This document shows, in pieces, positions 1-6,632 of a stretch of DNA of 44,999 nucleotides. Positions within the stretch are counted from its first letter, which is position 1. Each line of letters starts with the position of its first letter. Source of the DNA: Sva-07 sp964651825 (GTDB lineage: Bacteria; Actinomycetota; Acidimicrobiia; Acidimicrobiales; Ilumatobacteraceae); NCBI GenBank assembly GCA_964651825.1, contig CAZYWK010000026.1, positions 1 through 44,999 on the forward strand. The letters run 5' to 3'. The notes under the pieces are model-generated. The model was not told where the DNA came from and made no database searches. It was given only the letters and a program-made list of their open reading frames with translations. Made by a program: the position numbers and the translations under genes.

Positions 1-75
1 CATGCTGAGCTCGCGCGCCCCAATCCCAGCACGCGTCAAACAACTACGTGACACCTTCATATTGACGACACATGA

Positions 76-285
76 GGCGATCGAGCCGGTCCGCTTCGAG
101 GGCCGGCTCAGGTCTGGGACGTCGACCGAGCCAGCCAGGCGCGCTCGTCCGGCGCCCGCGACCGGCTCGTTCTCGGCTGGGCTCGCGACCGAGGGAGAGT
201 GTCGTCCACCGAGGTGGCCGACCTGCTCGGCCTCAGCGTCCCGAGCGCCGGCAGCATCCTCACGGCGCTCGAAGACGTCGGCGGG
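76..285 (+). pseudogene. Remnant of a coding region ending in a helix-turn-helix-like segment
   Basis: This frame is open for 69 codons with strongly GC-rich third positions and ends in TGA. Its last 30 or so residues (SSTEVADLLGLSVPSAGSIL and onward) read like a DNA-binding winged-helix segment of the kind found at the C-terminus of regulators. No plausible start codon precedes the conserved part: the frame is closed by TGA at 73-75 and only a GTG at 199 follows. The other two frames upstream show no continuation that I recognise. I infer a truncated or frameshifted gene whose 5' part is lost or lies beyond the window. The family is not identified. It could also be chance coding-like sequence. 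Confidence 0.3.
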
Positions 286-291
286 CGATGA

Positions 292-1317
292 CTACGTGAC
301 GATGACGGTGGTGCCGATGTCGGCGAAGGCCCACATGAACGTGGCATCGAGGTTCGCCTGGCGCTGGCAGCCACCCGACAGCTTCTGGCCGAGCTCGGCG
401 TCGGTCTGGTACGGCGAACCGTCGCTGATGTGGGTGGGGATGCCGTGGAAGCCGATCGCTCCGCGTTCGGTGTCGAGCCAACGGACCATCAAGGGGAGGT
501 ACGCCTGACCGTTCCACGCCGTGGAGACCTCGGACTTGCTGTACACCTTGTGCGTGCCCGGCAGCTCGTTCGGGTACTGGCTCCCGGTGACGAGATACGA
601 CCGAACGACGCGCTCTTGGCCATCGACGGCCCACACCCGCTGGCCGGCGCGGTCGTACACGATCCGCTTCCCGGTTCCCTGACCGGAGTTGGCCGGCATC
701 GGCGGCGCGTCGTCACCGGTGGTGGCGACCGACGACAGGGTCACACCCCACGAGTCGGTGGCGCCCGGAGCCGGCGGCGGAGTGTGGATGACGAACGACT
801 CGTCGCCGGGCCAGATGCCCAGTGTGGTCGCGGTCTTGCCGCCGACGATGCCGTCGTCGAGCAGCTCGTTCTGCCGCTGGAACTCCTCGACCGCCCGTTC
901 GGTGGTGACGTCGAAGGTGCCCGAGATCGCTCCGGTGTAGTACCCGGACGCGGTGAGCGCCTTCTGCAGGCATTCGACCGACGGCCCCGTGGCGTCGAGG
1001 CGGACGGAGGTGACGTCCATCATGCAGCCGTCGAGCTCGACCGATGGGTCGGCCTGCACCGCCAGGTCGGCAGCGGCGGCGTCGGTCAGCCCTTCCGGTC
1101 CCGTTGCGTCCGCGGCCGGTGTTCCGATGGAGTCGGCGGGCACGGTCGCGGCCGACACGGCTGCGCTGTCGCCGGATCGGCGATCGACGGTGACGACGAT
1201 GCCGATCCCGACCGCGCTGGCGACCACGACCGCCACGGCGACCAGGCGCGCGTCCCAGCCGGAGTGGGTCGCGTGGTGGGATCGTGGGGAGTCGCTCGCG
1301 GGCTGGCGTCCGTGCAT
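292..1317 (-). CDS. L,D-transpeptidase with N-terminal membrane anchor and peptidoglycan-binding domain
   Basis: About 341 residues. A short basic cytoplasmic tail is followed by one hydrophobic segment (about 25-44), an Ala/Thr/Asp-rich linker, a peptidoglycan-binding type 1 domain (about 110-168, with GPSVECLQKAL and VEEFQRQNELLDDGIVG), and a YkuD-type catalytic domain to the C-terminus. The active-site pattern is visible: His near 291 in GFHGIPTH and Cys near 317 in SGGCQRQ. The usual serine-histidine-glycine-cysteine order has Gly in place of the His before GC, a variation seen in some members. The family forms 3-3 cross-links in peptidoglycan outside the membrane. The frame stays open far upstream, but ATG 1317 gives the anchor-first architecture, and sequence beyond it is antisense to the GDT1 gene. 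It is divergent from that gene. Confidence 0.85.
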   Translation of the reverse strand: MHGRQPASDSPRSHHATHSGWDARLVAVAVVVASAVGIGIVVTVDRRSGDSAAVSAATVPADSIGTPAADATGPEGLTDAAAADLAVQADPSVELDGCMMDVTSVRLDATGPSVECLQKALTASGYYTGAISGTFDVTTERAVEEFQRQNELLDDGIVGGKTATTLGIWPGDESFVIHTPPPAPGATDSWGVTLSSVATTGDDAPPMPANSGQGTGKRIVYDRAGQRVWAVDGQERVVRSYLVTGSQYPNELPGTHKVYSKSEVSTAWNGQAYLPLMVRWLDTERGAIGFHGIPTHISDGSPYQTDAELGQKLSGGCQRQANLDATFMWAFADIGTTVIVT

Positions 1318-1436
1318 CAGGAAGGAATGGCTCGTGTCGGTCGGGGCGGGAAGGACGCCGTCACTGTATCGGTCTCCCCCACGGCCGGCATGCCGCGCGG
1401 GGGCCCCGCTCGCTTGGATCGGTGTGCGGCACTCGC

Positions 1437-1442
1437 CATACT
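1437..1442 (+). promoter_or_regulatory. Candidate -10 element of the GDT1-type transporter gene
   Basis: CATACT lies 10 bases before the ATG at 1453, which would place transcription at or very near the start codon (leaderless). No convincing Shine-Dalgarno sequence precedes that ATG, which fits. This is weak evidence from spacing alone. Confidence 0.3.
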
Positions 1443-1452
1443 CGCGGTGCCC

Positions 1453-2094
1453 ATGTCCTCCCTCCTCGCCGCGCTCGGCATCGTGTTTCTCGCCGAGCTG
1501 GGCGACAAGACCCAGCTCGTGGCCCTCGGGTTCGGCGCCCGGTACCGCACGAGCGTGGTGCTCGGCGGGGTGGCGCTCGGCTACATGTTGAGTGGCCTGC
1601 TGTCGGTCGTCATCGGTGGGGTCCTCGGCGCGACGTTGCCGACGAACGCGATCTCGATCGGCGGTGGCCTGTTGTTCGTGGCCTTCGCCGCTTGGACGCT
1701 GTGGAAGGGCGACGAGACCGAGGCCGACGCCGAAGAGATGGTCGAGGCGGCGGAGGCAGTGATCGATGCCGAGCTCGGCGCGGATGCAGCAGCCGACGTG
1801 GCGCTCGCCGGTTTCGATCTCCGTGTGTTGCTGTCGATCGCCGGAGCGATGTTCGTCGCCGAGTTGGGCGACAAGACGATGCTGGCCACGGCGACCCTCG
1901 CGGCGAAGGGCAATCCGGTGCTCGTCTGGGTCGGCGCGACGATCGGCATCATGCTCGCCGGCACGGTCGGCGTCCTGGTCGGCCGCTGGCTCGGCGACCG
2001 GCTCCCCGAACGGGTGATCATGATCGGCTCGTCGCTGCTGTTCCTCGCCTTCGGTGTGGTCCTGATCGTCACGGGCGTGCTCGGCGCCACCTGA
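1453..2094 (+). CDS. GDT1/TMEM165 (UPF0016) family cation transporter
   Basis: 213 residues, the normal length for a two-repeat UPF0016 protein. Both signature E-x-G-D-K-T motifs are present, at about 15-20 (ELGDKTQ) and about 137-142 (ELGDKTM), each at the start of a three-helix half. The halves are joined by a strongly acidic cytoplasmic loop (about 83-115). Family members export manganese or exchange calcium/manganese for protons. The next gene downstream is a Fur-family metalloregulator, so manganese or another divalent metal is the likely substrate (inference). ATG 1453 is chosen because it starts exactly before the first transmembrane helix; the frame is open upstream without any recognisable sequence. 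Confidence 0.88.
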   Translation: MSSLLAALGIVFLAELGDKTQLVALGFGARYRTSVVLGGVALGYMLSGLLSVVIGGVLGATLPTNAISIGGGLLFVAFAAWTLWKGDETEADAEEMVEAAEAVIDAELGADAAADVALAGFDLRVLLSIAGAMFVAELGDKTMLATATLAAKGNPVLVWVGATIGIMLAGTVGVLVGRWLGDRLPERVIMIGSSLLFLAFGVVLIVTGVLGAT

Positions 2095-2134
2095 GGGGTG
2101 CCGGGGTGCTCCCGGGCGGTCGCACGGTGGGCCG

Positions 2135-2140
2135 TACACT
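2135..2140 (+). promoter_or_regulatory. Candidate -10 element of the Fur-family gene
   Basis: TACACT is 10 bases upstream of the ATG at 2151, the same spacing as in front of the transporter gene, again suggesting a leaderless message. It rests on spacing and sequence only. Confidence 0.3.
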
Positions 2141-2150
2141 CGAAGGCGTC

Positions 2151-2591
2151 ATGGCTGTGACCACCGAACTCGATCGTGCGGTCGACCAGCGACTCGCCGA
2201 ACATGAACTGCGATACACGGCCGGGCGACGCCAGATCGTGAACGGGCTCCGTGCGGCGGGCGGACCGGTGACGTTGCCCGAACTGCTCGAGATCACCTCC
2301 GGGCTGGCGCAGAGCTCCGCCTACCGGAACCTGTCGTTGCTCGAGGAGGCCGGCGTCGTCCGGCGGCTCGTCCACGGCGGCGACCACGCGCACTACGAGC
2401 TGGCCGAGGAGCTGACCGAGCACCATCATCACCTCATCTGCGAGGGGTGTGGGCTGGTCGTCGACTTCACGTTGCCGCCCCCGGTCGAGCACACGCTCGA
2501 TTCGGCCTTCGACACGGTGGCGGCCGCCGAAGGGTTCATCCCCCGCCATCACGTCATCGACGTGTACGGGCAGTGCGCGAACTGCGCCTGA
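2151..2591 (+). CDS. Fur-family metal-dependent transcriptional repressor
   Basis: 146 residues, typical for the family. An N-terminal winged helix (about 15-85, with SSAYRNLSLLEEAGVVRR as recognition helix and wing) is followed by the metal-binding dimerisation domain starting at HHHHLICEGCG. Four cysteines in two CxxC pairs (C97/C100 and C142/C145) match the structural zinc site of Fur, Zur and PerR proteins, and the HHHH run at 91-94 supplies regulatory-site ligands. The sequence alone does not decide between Zur, Mur and Fur. Its position 56 bases after a GDT1-type transporter suggests a manganese- or zinc-responsive role. It is convergent with the acyl-CoA dehydrogenase gene. Confidence 0.88.
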   Translation: MAVTTELDRAVDQRLAEHELRYTAGRRQIVNGLRAAGGPVTLPELLEITSGLAQSSAYRNLSLLEEAGVVRRLVHGGDHAHYELAEELTEHHHHLICEGCGLVVDFTLPPPVEHTLDSAFDTVAAAEGFIPRHHVIDVYGQCANCA

Positions 2592-2608
2592 GCGCGCGCG
2601 GCGTTCGG

Positions 2609-2644
2609 GTGACCGTCAGATCCCGAGTGACCGTCAGATCCCGA
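2609..2644. repeat. Two tandem 18-bp repeats across the stop codon of the acyl-CoA dehydrogenase
   Basis: The unit GTGACCGTCAGATCCCGA occurs twice without a gap, followed by the first four bases of a third copy. The right-hand copy contains the last codons and the stop of the minus-strand acyl-CoA dehydrogenase. The left-hand copy lies just downstream of it, so the 3' end of that gene was locally duplicated. Confidence 0.85.
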
Positions 2645-3779
2645 GTGATTTGGCGATGATGGTCCGCATCACCTCGTTGGTGCCGCCGTAGATCGAGGTG
2701 ATCCGGGCGTCGACGTAGGCCCGGGCGATCGGGTATTCGGTCATGTAGCCGTAGCCACCGAACAGCTGCAGGCAACGGTCGGCGACACGCTGTTGGAGCT
2801 CGGTGCAGAAGTACTTCGCCTGCGCCGCCTCGGCAGCGTCGAGCGTGCCCTCGTTGAGCTTGCCGACGCACTGGTCGACGTAGGCCTGGGCGACGTCGAT
2901 CTGGGTCTTGGCCTCGGCGAGCACGAACTTGGTGTTCTGGAAGTCCGCGATCGCCTTGCCGAACGCGGTCCGCTCCTTCACGTACTCCACCGTCCAGGCG
3001 AGCGAGGCGGCGGCCGACGCCACGCCGGTCACGGCGATCGACAGGCGTTCCTGGGCGAGGTTGGCGGTCAGGTAGTTGAACCCCTGGCCCTCCTCGCCGA
3101 AGCGGTTGGCGACGGGCACGCGGACGTCGTCGAAGAACAGCTCCGCGGTGTCCTGGCTGTGCAGGCCGACCTTTTCGAGGTTGCGTCCCCGTTCGAAGCC
3201 GGGCATCCCGCGCTCGACGACGAGCAGCGACATGCCGCTGTGGCGCTGGGTGGGGTCGGTCTTCGCTGCGACGATCACGAGGTCGGAGTTGATGCCGTTG
3301 GTGATGAACGTCTTGGAACCGTTGAGGATGTATTCGTCGCCGTCGCGGATCGCGGTGGTGGCGATGCCGGCGAGATCGGATCCGGTGCCGGGCTCGGTCA
3401 TCGCGACGGCCGTGATCAGCTCGCCCGCGGCGATGCCGGGAAGCCATCGCGCGGCCTGCTCGTCGTTGCAGTACTCGATGAAGTACGGGGTGCAGATGTC
3501 GTTGTGCAAGGTGAGCCCGAGGCCGGCACCGCCGATGCCGAGCCGGGCGAGCTCTTCGGCCAGTACGACGTTGAACCGGAAGTCGCGCGTCCCGCCGCCA
3601 CCCCACTTCTCGGGGATCGCCATGCCGAGGTAGCCGTAGTGGCCCGCGGCGGCGTACACCTCGCGGGGCATGATGCCGGCCGCCTCCCAGTCGTTGTAGT
3701 GCGGCAGCATCTCCTTCTCCACGAAGGCGGCAACCGACCTCCGGAACGTCTCGTGGTCCTCGGTGAACAGATCGCGCAT
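2634..3779 (-). CDS. Acyl-CoA dehydrogenase
   Basis: 381 residues, the standard size. All three domains are visible: the N-terminal helical domain, the beta domain with the FAD/substrate signature MTEPGTGSDL (about 127-136), and the C-terminal helical domain ending in FGGYGYMTEYP and IYGGTNEVMR. The site that carries the catalytic Glu in medium-chain enzymes is Gly here (YGG rather than YEG). A Glu occurs in AQERLSIAV (about 244), where isovaleryl- and long-chain-type enzymes keep their base, so activity is expected. ATG 3779 is chosen because upstream residues come from a REP-like palindrome. The enzyme oxidises acyl-CoA to 2-enoyl-CoA with FAD; chain-length preference cannot be read. It stands alone, convergent with the Fur gene. 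Confidence 0.9.
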   Translation of the reverse strand: MRDLFTEDHETFRRSVAAFVEKEMLPHYNDWEAAGIMPREVYAAAGHYGYLGMAIPEKWGGGGTRDFRFNVVLAEELARLGIGGAGLGLTLHNDICTPYFIEYCNDEQAARWLPGIAAGELITAVAMTEPGTGSDLAGIATTAIRDGDEYILNGSKTFITNGINSDLVIVAAKTDPTQRHSGMSLLVVERGMPGFERGRNLEKVGLHSQDTAELFFDDVRVPVANRFGEEGQGFNYLTANLAQERLSIAVTGVASAAASLAWTVEYVKERTAFGKAIADFQNTKFVLAEAKTQIDVAQAYVDQCVGKLNEGTLDAAEAAQAKYFCTELQQRVADRCLQLFGGYGYMTEYPIARAYVDARITSIYGGTNEVMRTIIAKSLGI

Positions 3780-3801
3780 CCCCGGATCGTACGTCCACCA
3801 T

Positions 3802-3854
3802 CGTTTGCGTCGGGATTCAGCACCGACAGGCGTGATCAGATCCCGACGCAAACG
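3802..3854. repeat. REP-like intergenic palindrome, copy 1
   Basis: Two perfect 15-base arms (3802-3816 and 3840-3854) flank a 23-base centre. The left arm begins CGTTTGCGTCGGGAT. The same arms and nearly the same centre, in inverted orientation, occur at 10094-10156. It lies in the promoter-side gap between the acyl-CoA dehydrogenase and the DUF4097-type gene. Confidence 0.85.
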
Positions 3855-3869
3855 ACGGTTGTCGACCGC

Positions 3870-4724
3870 TCAGCCGGGGGGGCGGACGGTGACCGAGCCG
3901 TTGCGAGTGGAGAGCTCGATCACGTGCTCGCTGGCGGGATCGGTGCGCACGGCGTTGTCGGTGCTCCCGTGGCTCGTGTGGAGCTCGACGCGGTAGAGCA
4001 CCTCGTCGTCGGGCACGACGACGTCGACCGAGCCGTTGCTGGTGCGGGCCGACACCCACATCGGAGGCTCGACGAACGACAGCTCGATGCGACCGTTGCT
4101 GGTCTGGACGTGGGCGACCGCGGAGGTGAGCCGCCGTCCGATGATGCTGCCGTTGTCGTTCGACGCGATCACGTCGCCACTGACGTCTTCCAGCTCGACT
4201 CGCCCGTCGTCGCTGTCGACGTCGACTCGGCCCGACATGCCGCGCACCCGGACCGCACCCGATCCGTCGACCTCGACCGGCCGGTCCGCCGGGATCGTCA
4301 CGGTGTAGTCGACGCTGCACCACGGCGAGGGGAGCGGGGGGCAGCCGGACCTCAGCACGAGGACACCGCCGAGGATCTCACCCGACACCTCGGTGGCCTG
4401 CCAGCCGTCGCTCACCTCGGCGACGACGCGGACCGTGTCGGTCTCGGTCGCGACGATCGACACCGACCCGTTCTCGTTGCGGACCTCGAGCGCGTGCACG
4501 TCGGCGGCGGGGAACGAGGTCCGCAGCGTGTACTCCTCGTGCGCCAGCAGGCTCACGACGTTGAACGTGCCCCAGACGAGGCCCGCCACGGCGAGGATGC
4601 CGCCGAGCGTGATCCAGACCGCACGGGCGACGCGTGATCCGGTTTGCTCGGCGCCGGAGTCGGGCCTCGTGTCGGTCGCCCGGTCGGTGCGAAGGTCGGT
4701 CATGGTCGGCGCCTCCCAGGCCAT
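3870..4724 (-). CDS. Membrane-anchored DUF4097-type beta-helical protein
   Basis: About 284 residues. A 35-residue cytoplasmic tail leads into one transmembrane helix (about 36-59). A long extracytoplasmic region follows, made of repeated short beta-strands with the recurring phrase NGS/DGR (NENGSVSI, DDGRVELEDVSGDV, NDNGSI, TSNGRIEL, TSNGSVDV, TRNGSV). That is typical of DUF4097/DUF2807-type putative adhesin folds. The molecular role is unknown. The ATG at 4724 overlaps the stop of the response-regulator gene as TGATG, which argues for translational coupling; an internal ATG at 4703 is an alternative. As last gene of the kinase/regulator/ABC operon it may belong to an envelope-stress response (inference). 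Confidence 0.75.
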   Translation of the reverse strand: MAWEAPTMTDLRTDRATDTRPDSGAEQTGSRVARAVWITLGGILAVAGLVWGTFNVVSLLAHEEYTLRTSFPAADVHALEVRNENGSVSIVATETDTVRVVAEVSDGWQATEVSGEILGGVLVLRSGCPPLPSPWCSVDYTVTIPADRPVEVDGSGAVRVRGMSGRVDVDSDDGRVELEDVSGDVIASNDNGSIIGRRLTSAVAHVQTSNGRIELSFVEPPMWVSARTSNGSVDVVVPDDEVLYRVELHTSHGSTDNAVRTDPASEHVIELSTRNGSVTVRPPG

Positions 4725-5368
4725 CAGCTGTTCACCCACTGGAGCACGGCGAGGACGCGGCGGTGATCGTCGGTCGTCGGCGGCAGGTCGAGCTTGGCGA
4801 AGATGTTGCCCACGTGCTTCTCGACCGCCTTGTCGCTCACCACGAGGGCGCGGGCGATGGCGGTGTTCGATCGCCCTTCGGCCATCAGGTTGAGCACCTC
4901 GCGCTCGCGGCCGGTGAGCCGTTCGAGCGGGTCGTGGCGCCGGCTCCGAGCCAGCAGCTGCGCGACCACTTCGGGGTCGAGCACCGTGCCACCGCCGGCG
5001 ACCTGGCGTACCGCCCCGAGGAACTCGCTGACATCCGCGATGCGGTCCTTCAGGAGGTAGCCGATCGCCGACATGTCGGCACCGAGCAGCTCGGTCGCGT
5101 AACGCTCCTCGACGTACTGCGACAGCACGAGAATGCCGACCCCGGGCAGCTCGGCGCGGATCCGCAGCGCGGCGCGCAGGCCGTCGTCGGTGTGGGTCGG
5201 CGGCATCCGGACGTCGACGATCGCGAGGTCCGGCTGGTGGAGCTCGACCACGCGGAGCAGCTCGTCGGCGTCGCCGACGGTCGCGACCACGTCCTCACCG
5301 GCGTCGGCCAGGATGCGGGTGAGCCCGGCGCGCAGCAGCACGGAGTCCTCGGCGATCACGATCCGCAC
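4724..5368 (-). CDS. NarL/FixJ-family response regulator
   Basis: 214 residues. The receiver domain has the acidic pair E7/D8, the phospho-acceptor D52 in AIVDVRMPP and the conserved K107 in GYLLKD. The output domain is a LuxR-type helix-turn-helix (about 150-193) with LTGREREVLNLMAEGRSN and VEKHVGNIFAKL. It starts with GTG at 5368, inside the last codons of the histidine kinase gene (13-base overlap), and its stop overlaps the start of the DUF4097-type gene. It is therefore the translationally coupled partner of that kinase. Targets are unknown; the ABC exporter genes in the same operon are obvious candidates. Confidence 0.93.
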   Translation of the reverse strand: MRIVIAEDSVLLRAGLTRILADAGEDVVATVGDADELLRVVELHQPDLAIVDVRMPPTHTDDGLRAALRIRAELPGVGILVLSQYVEERYATELLGADMSAIGYLLKDRIADVSEFLGAVRQVAGGGTVLDPEVVAQLLARSRRHDPLERLTGREREVLNLMAEGRSNTAIARALVVSDKAVEKHVGNIFAKLDLPPTTDDHRRVLAVLQWVNS

Positions 5369-6627
5369 GGCAGCTCCACCAGGATCGTCGTCGGGCCACC
5401 GGGCGGGCTGATCACGTAGCTCGTTCCTCCCATGCCCGCCACACGTTCGCGCAACCCGTCGAGCCCGGTGCCCTTCGACGCGTCGGCGCCGCCGTGGCCG
5501 TTGTCGCGGATCTCGACCACGAGCCGGTCGGACGCCCGGGCGATCGACACCCACGCCCTCGTCGCGCCGCTGTGGCGGGCGACGTTGGTCAAGGCCTCGG
5601 TCACCACGAAGTACGCCGCGCTCTCGACCGCGGCCGGCGGCCGTTCGGCGATCTGCACGTCGAGCTCCACCGGCACGGGCGAGCGGGCGATGACCGCCGA
5701 GAGCGCAGCATCGATGCCGCGGTCCTCCAGGATCACCGGGTGGATCCCCCGCACGAGATCGCGGATCTCGCCGAGGGCCGCCTTCGCCTCTTCGTGGGCG
5801 TCGTCGACGAGCCGGCGGCCGGCCTCGGGATCGTCGGTGAGCTTCTCGCGGGCCGCGCCGAGGGTCGCGGCGAGCGCGACCAGACGTTGCTGAGCGCCGT
5901 CGTGCAGATCGCGTTCGATGCGCCGCCGTTCGGCCTCGGCCGAGTCGACCGCGGCGGTGCGCCGCGTCTGCAGGTCGGTCACCTGGGCCGCGAGGCGCTC
6001 GTCCTCGGTGGGGCCGAGCAACCGGTCGGCGAGCGCCCATTGGGCCGTCGCCGCGCCGAGCGTGACCCAGGGCGCCACGAACACGAGACCGACCACGCCG
6101 ACGGCGAGCGCCAGCCACCGAGCGGGGTCCGACGTGGAGATCTCGAAGAAGTAGAACTTCGCGCTGTCACCGGGGAACAGGTCGAGGTAGGCCGGCAGCA
6201 ATGCCATCGCCATCGAGGCGCACCACGCGGCGGCGACCAGCGCGTAACTGATGGCATTGACCGGGAGCTGGACGACGTGGTGGGCGAGCTCACGCCACCG
6301 GGCGCCGGACCGCAGCCGTTCACCCAGGCGGCCGAGCCACGACTCACGGGTGAGCGGCCGCACCGAGTCGGCGATGGCGGTCCGGTACGCGCCGGCGCGT
6401 GACCGCTCGACGCGAGCGAGCCCTCGTGACGTCATGAACAGCAGCCACGCGATCGGCACGCCGAGGAGGAAGACGGGCATCAGCCCGATCGAGAGCGACG
6501 CCATCACCACGATCACCACGAACGTGATGATCGCTACCGGGAGCCCGATCGCGACGTAGGCGGCGGCCCGGAAGAGTCGTCCGGGATGTCGCCACGGTCG
6601 GAGCGGGTTGGCCATGCGCACTGCCAC
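5356..6627 (-). CDS. Membrane sensor histidine kinase, HisKA_3 type
   Basis: About 423 residues. The N-terminal half carries several hydrophobic segments (about 22-65, 123-147 and 171-195) resembling the actinobacterial sensor domain of NarL-partner kinases, with no large extracellular domain. A coiled region leads to the dimerisation and phosphotransfer helix ERRRIERDLHDGAQQRLVAL with His near 242. The HATPase domain has RDNGHGGAD and GTGLDGLRERV. It phosphorylates the adjacent response regulator. The stimulus is unknown, but kinases with membrane-embedded sensors next to FtsX-type ABC transporters often respond to envelope-active compounds. Starts at GTG 6627 and ATG 6615 are both possible. 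The permease gene ends 5 bases upstream. Confidence 0.9.
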   Translation of the reverse strand: MAVRMANPLRPWRHPGRLFRAAAYVAIGLPVAIITFVVIVVMASLSIGLMPVFLLGVPIAWLLFMTSRGLARVERSRAGAYRTAIADSVRPLTRESWLGRLGERLRSGARWRELAHHVVQLPVNAISYALVAAAWCASMAMALLPAYLDLFPGDSAKFYFFEISTSDPARWLALAVGVVGLVFVAPWVTLGAATAQWALADRLLGPTEDERLAAQVTDLQTRRTAAVDSAEAERRRIERDLHDGAQQRLVALAATLGAAREKLTDDPEAGRRLVDDAHEEAKAALGEIRDLVRGIHPVILEDRGIDAALSAVIARSPVPVELDVQIAERPPAAVESAAYFVVTEALTNVARHSGATRAWVSIARASDRLVVEIRDNGHGGADASKGTGLDGLRERVAGMGGTSYVISPPGGPTTILVELPCGS

Positions 6628-6632
6628 GTTAT

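Noticed and set aside
292..2139. L,D-transpeptidase with a start 800 bases further upstream
   Set aside because: The extra sequence would be antisense to the GDT1 gene and has no family similarity. ATG 1317 gives a normal membrane anchor.
2793..4637. 614-codon open frame on the plus strand
   Set aside because: It runs antisense to two well-supported genes (acyl-CoA dehydrogenase and DUF4097-type protein) and shows no recognisable domain.
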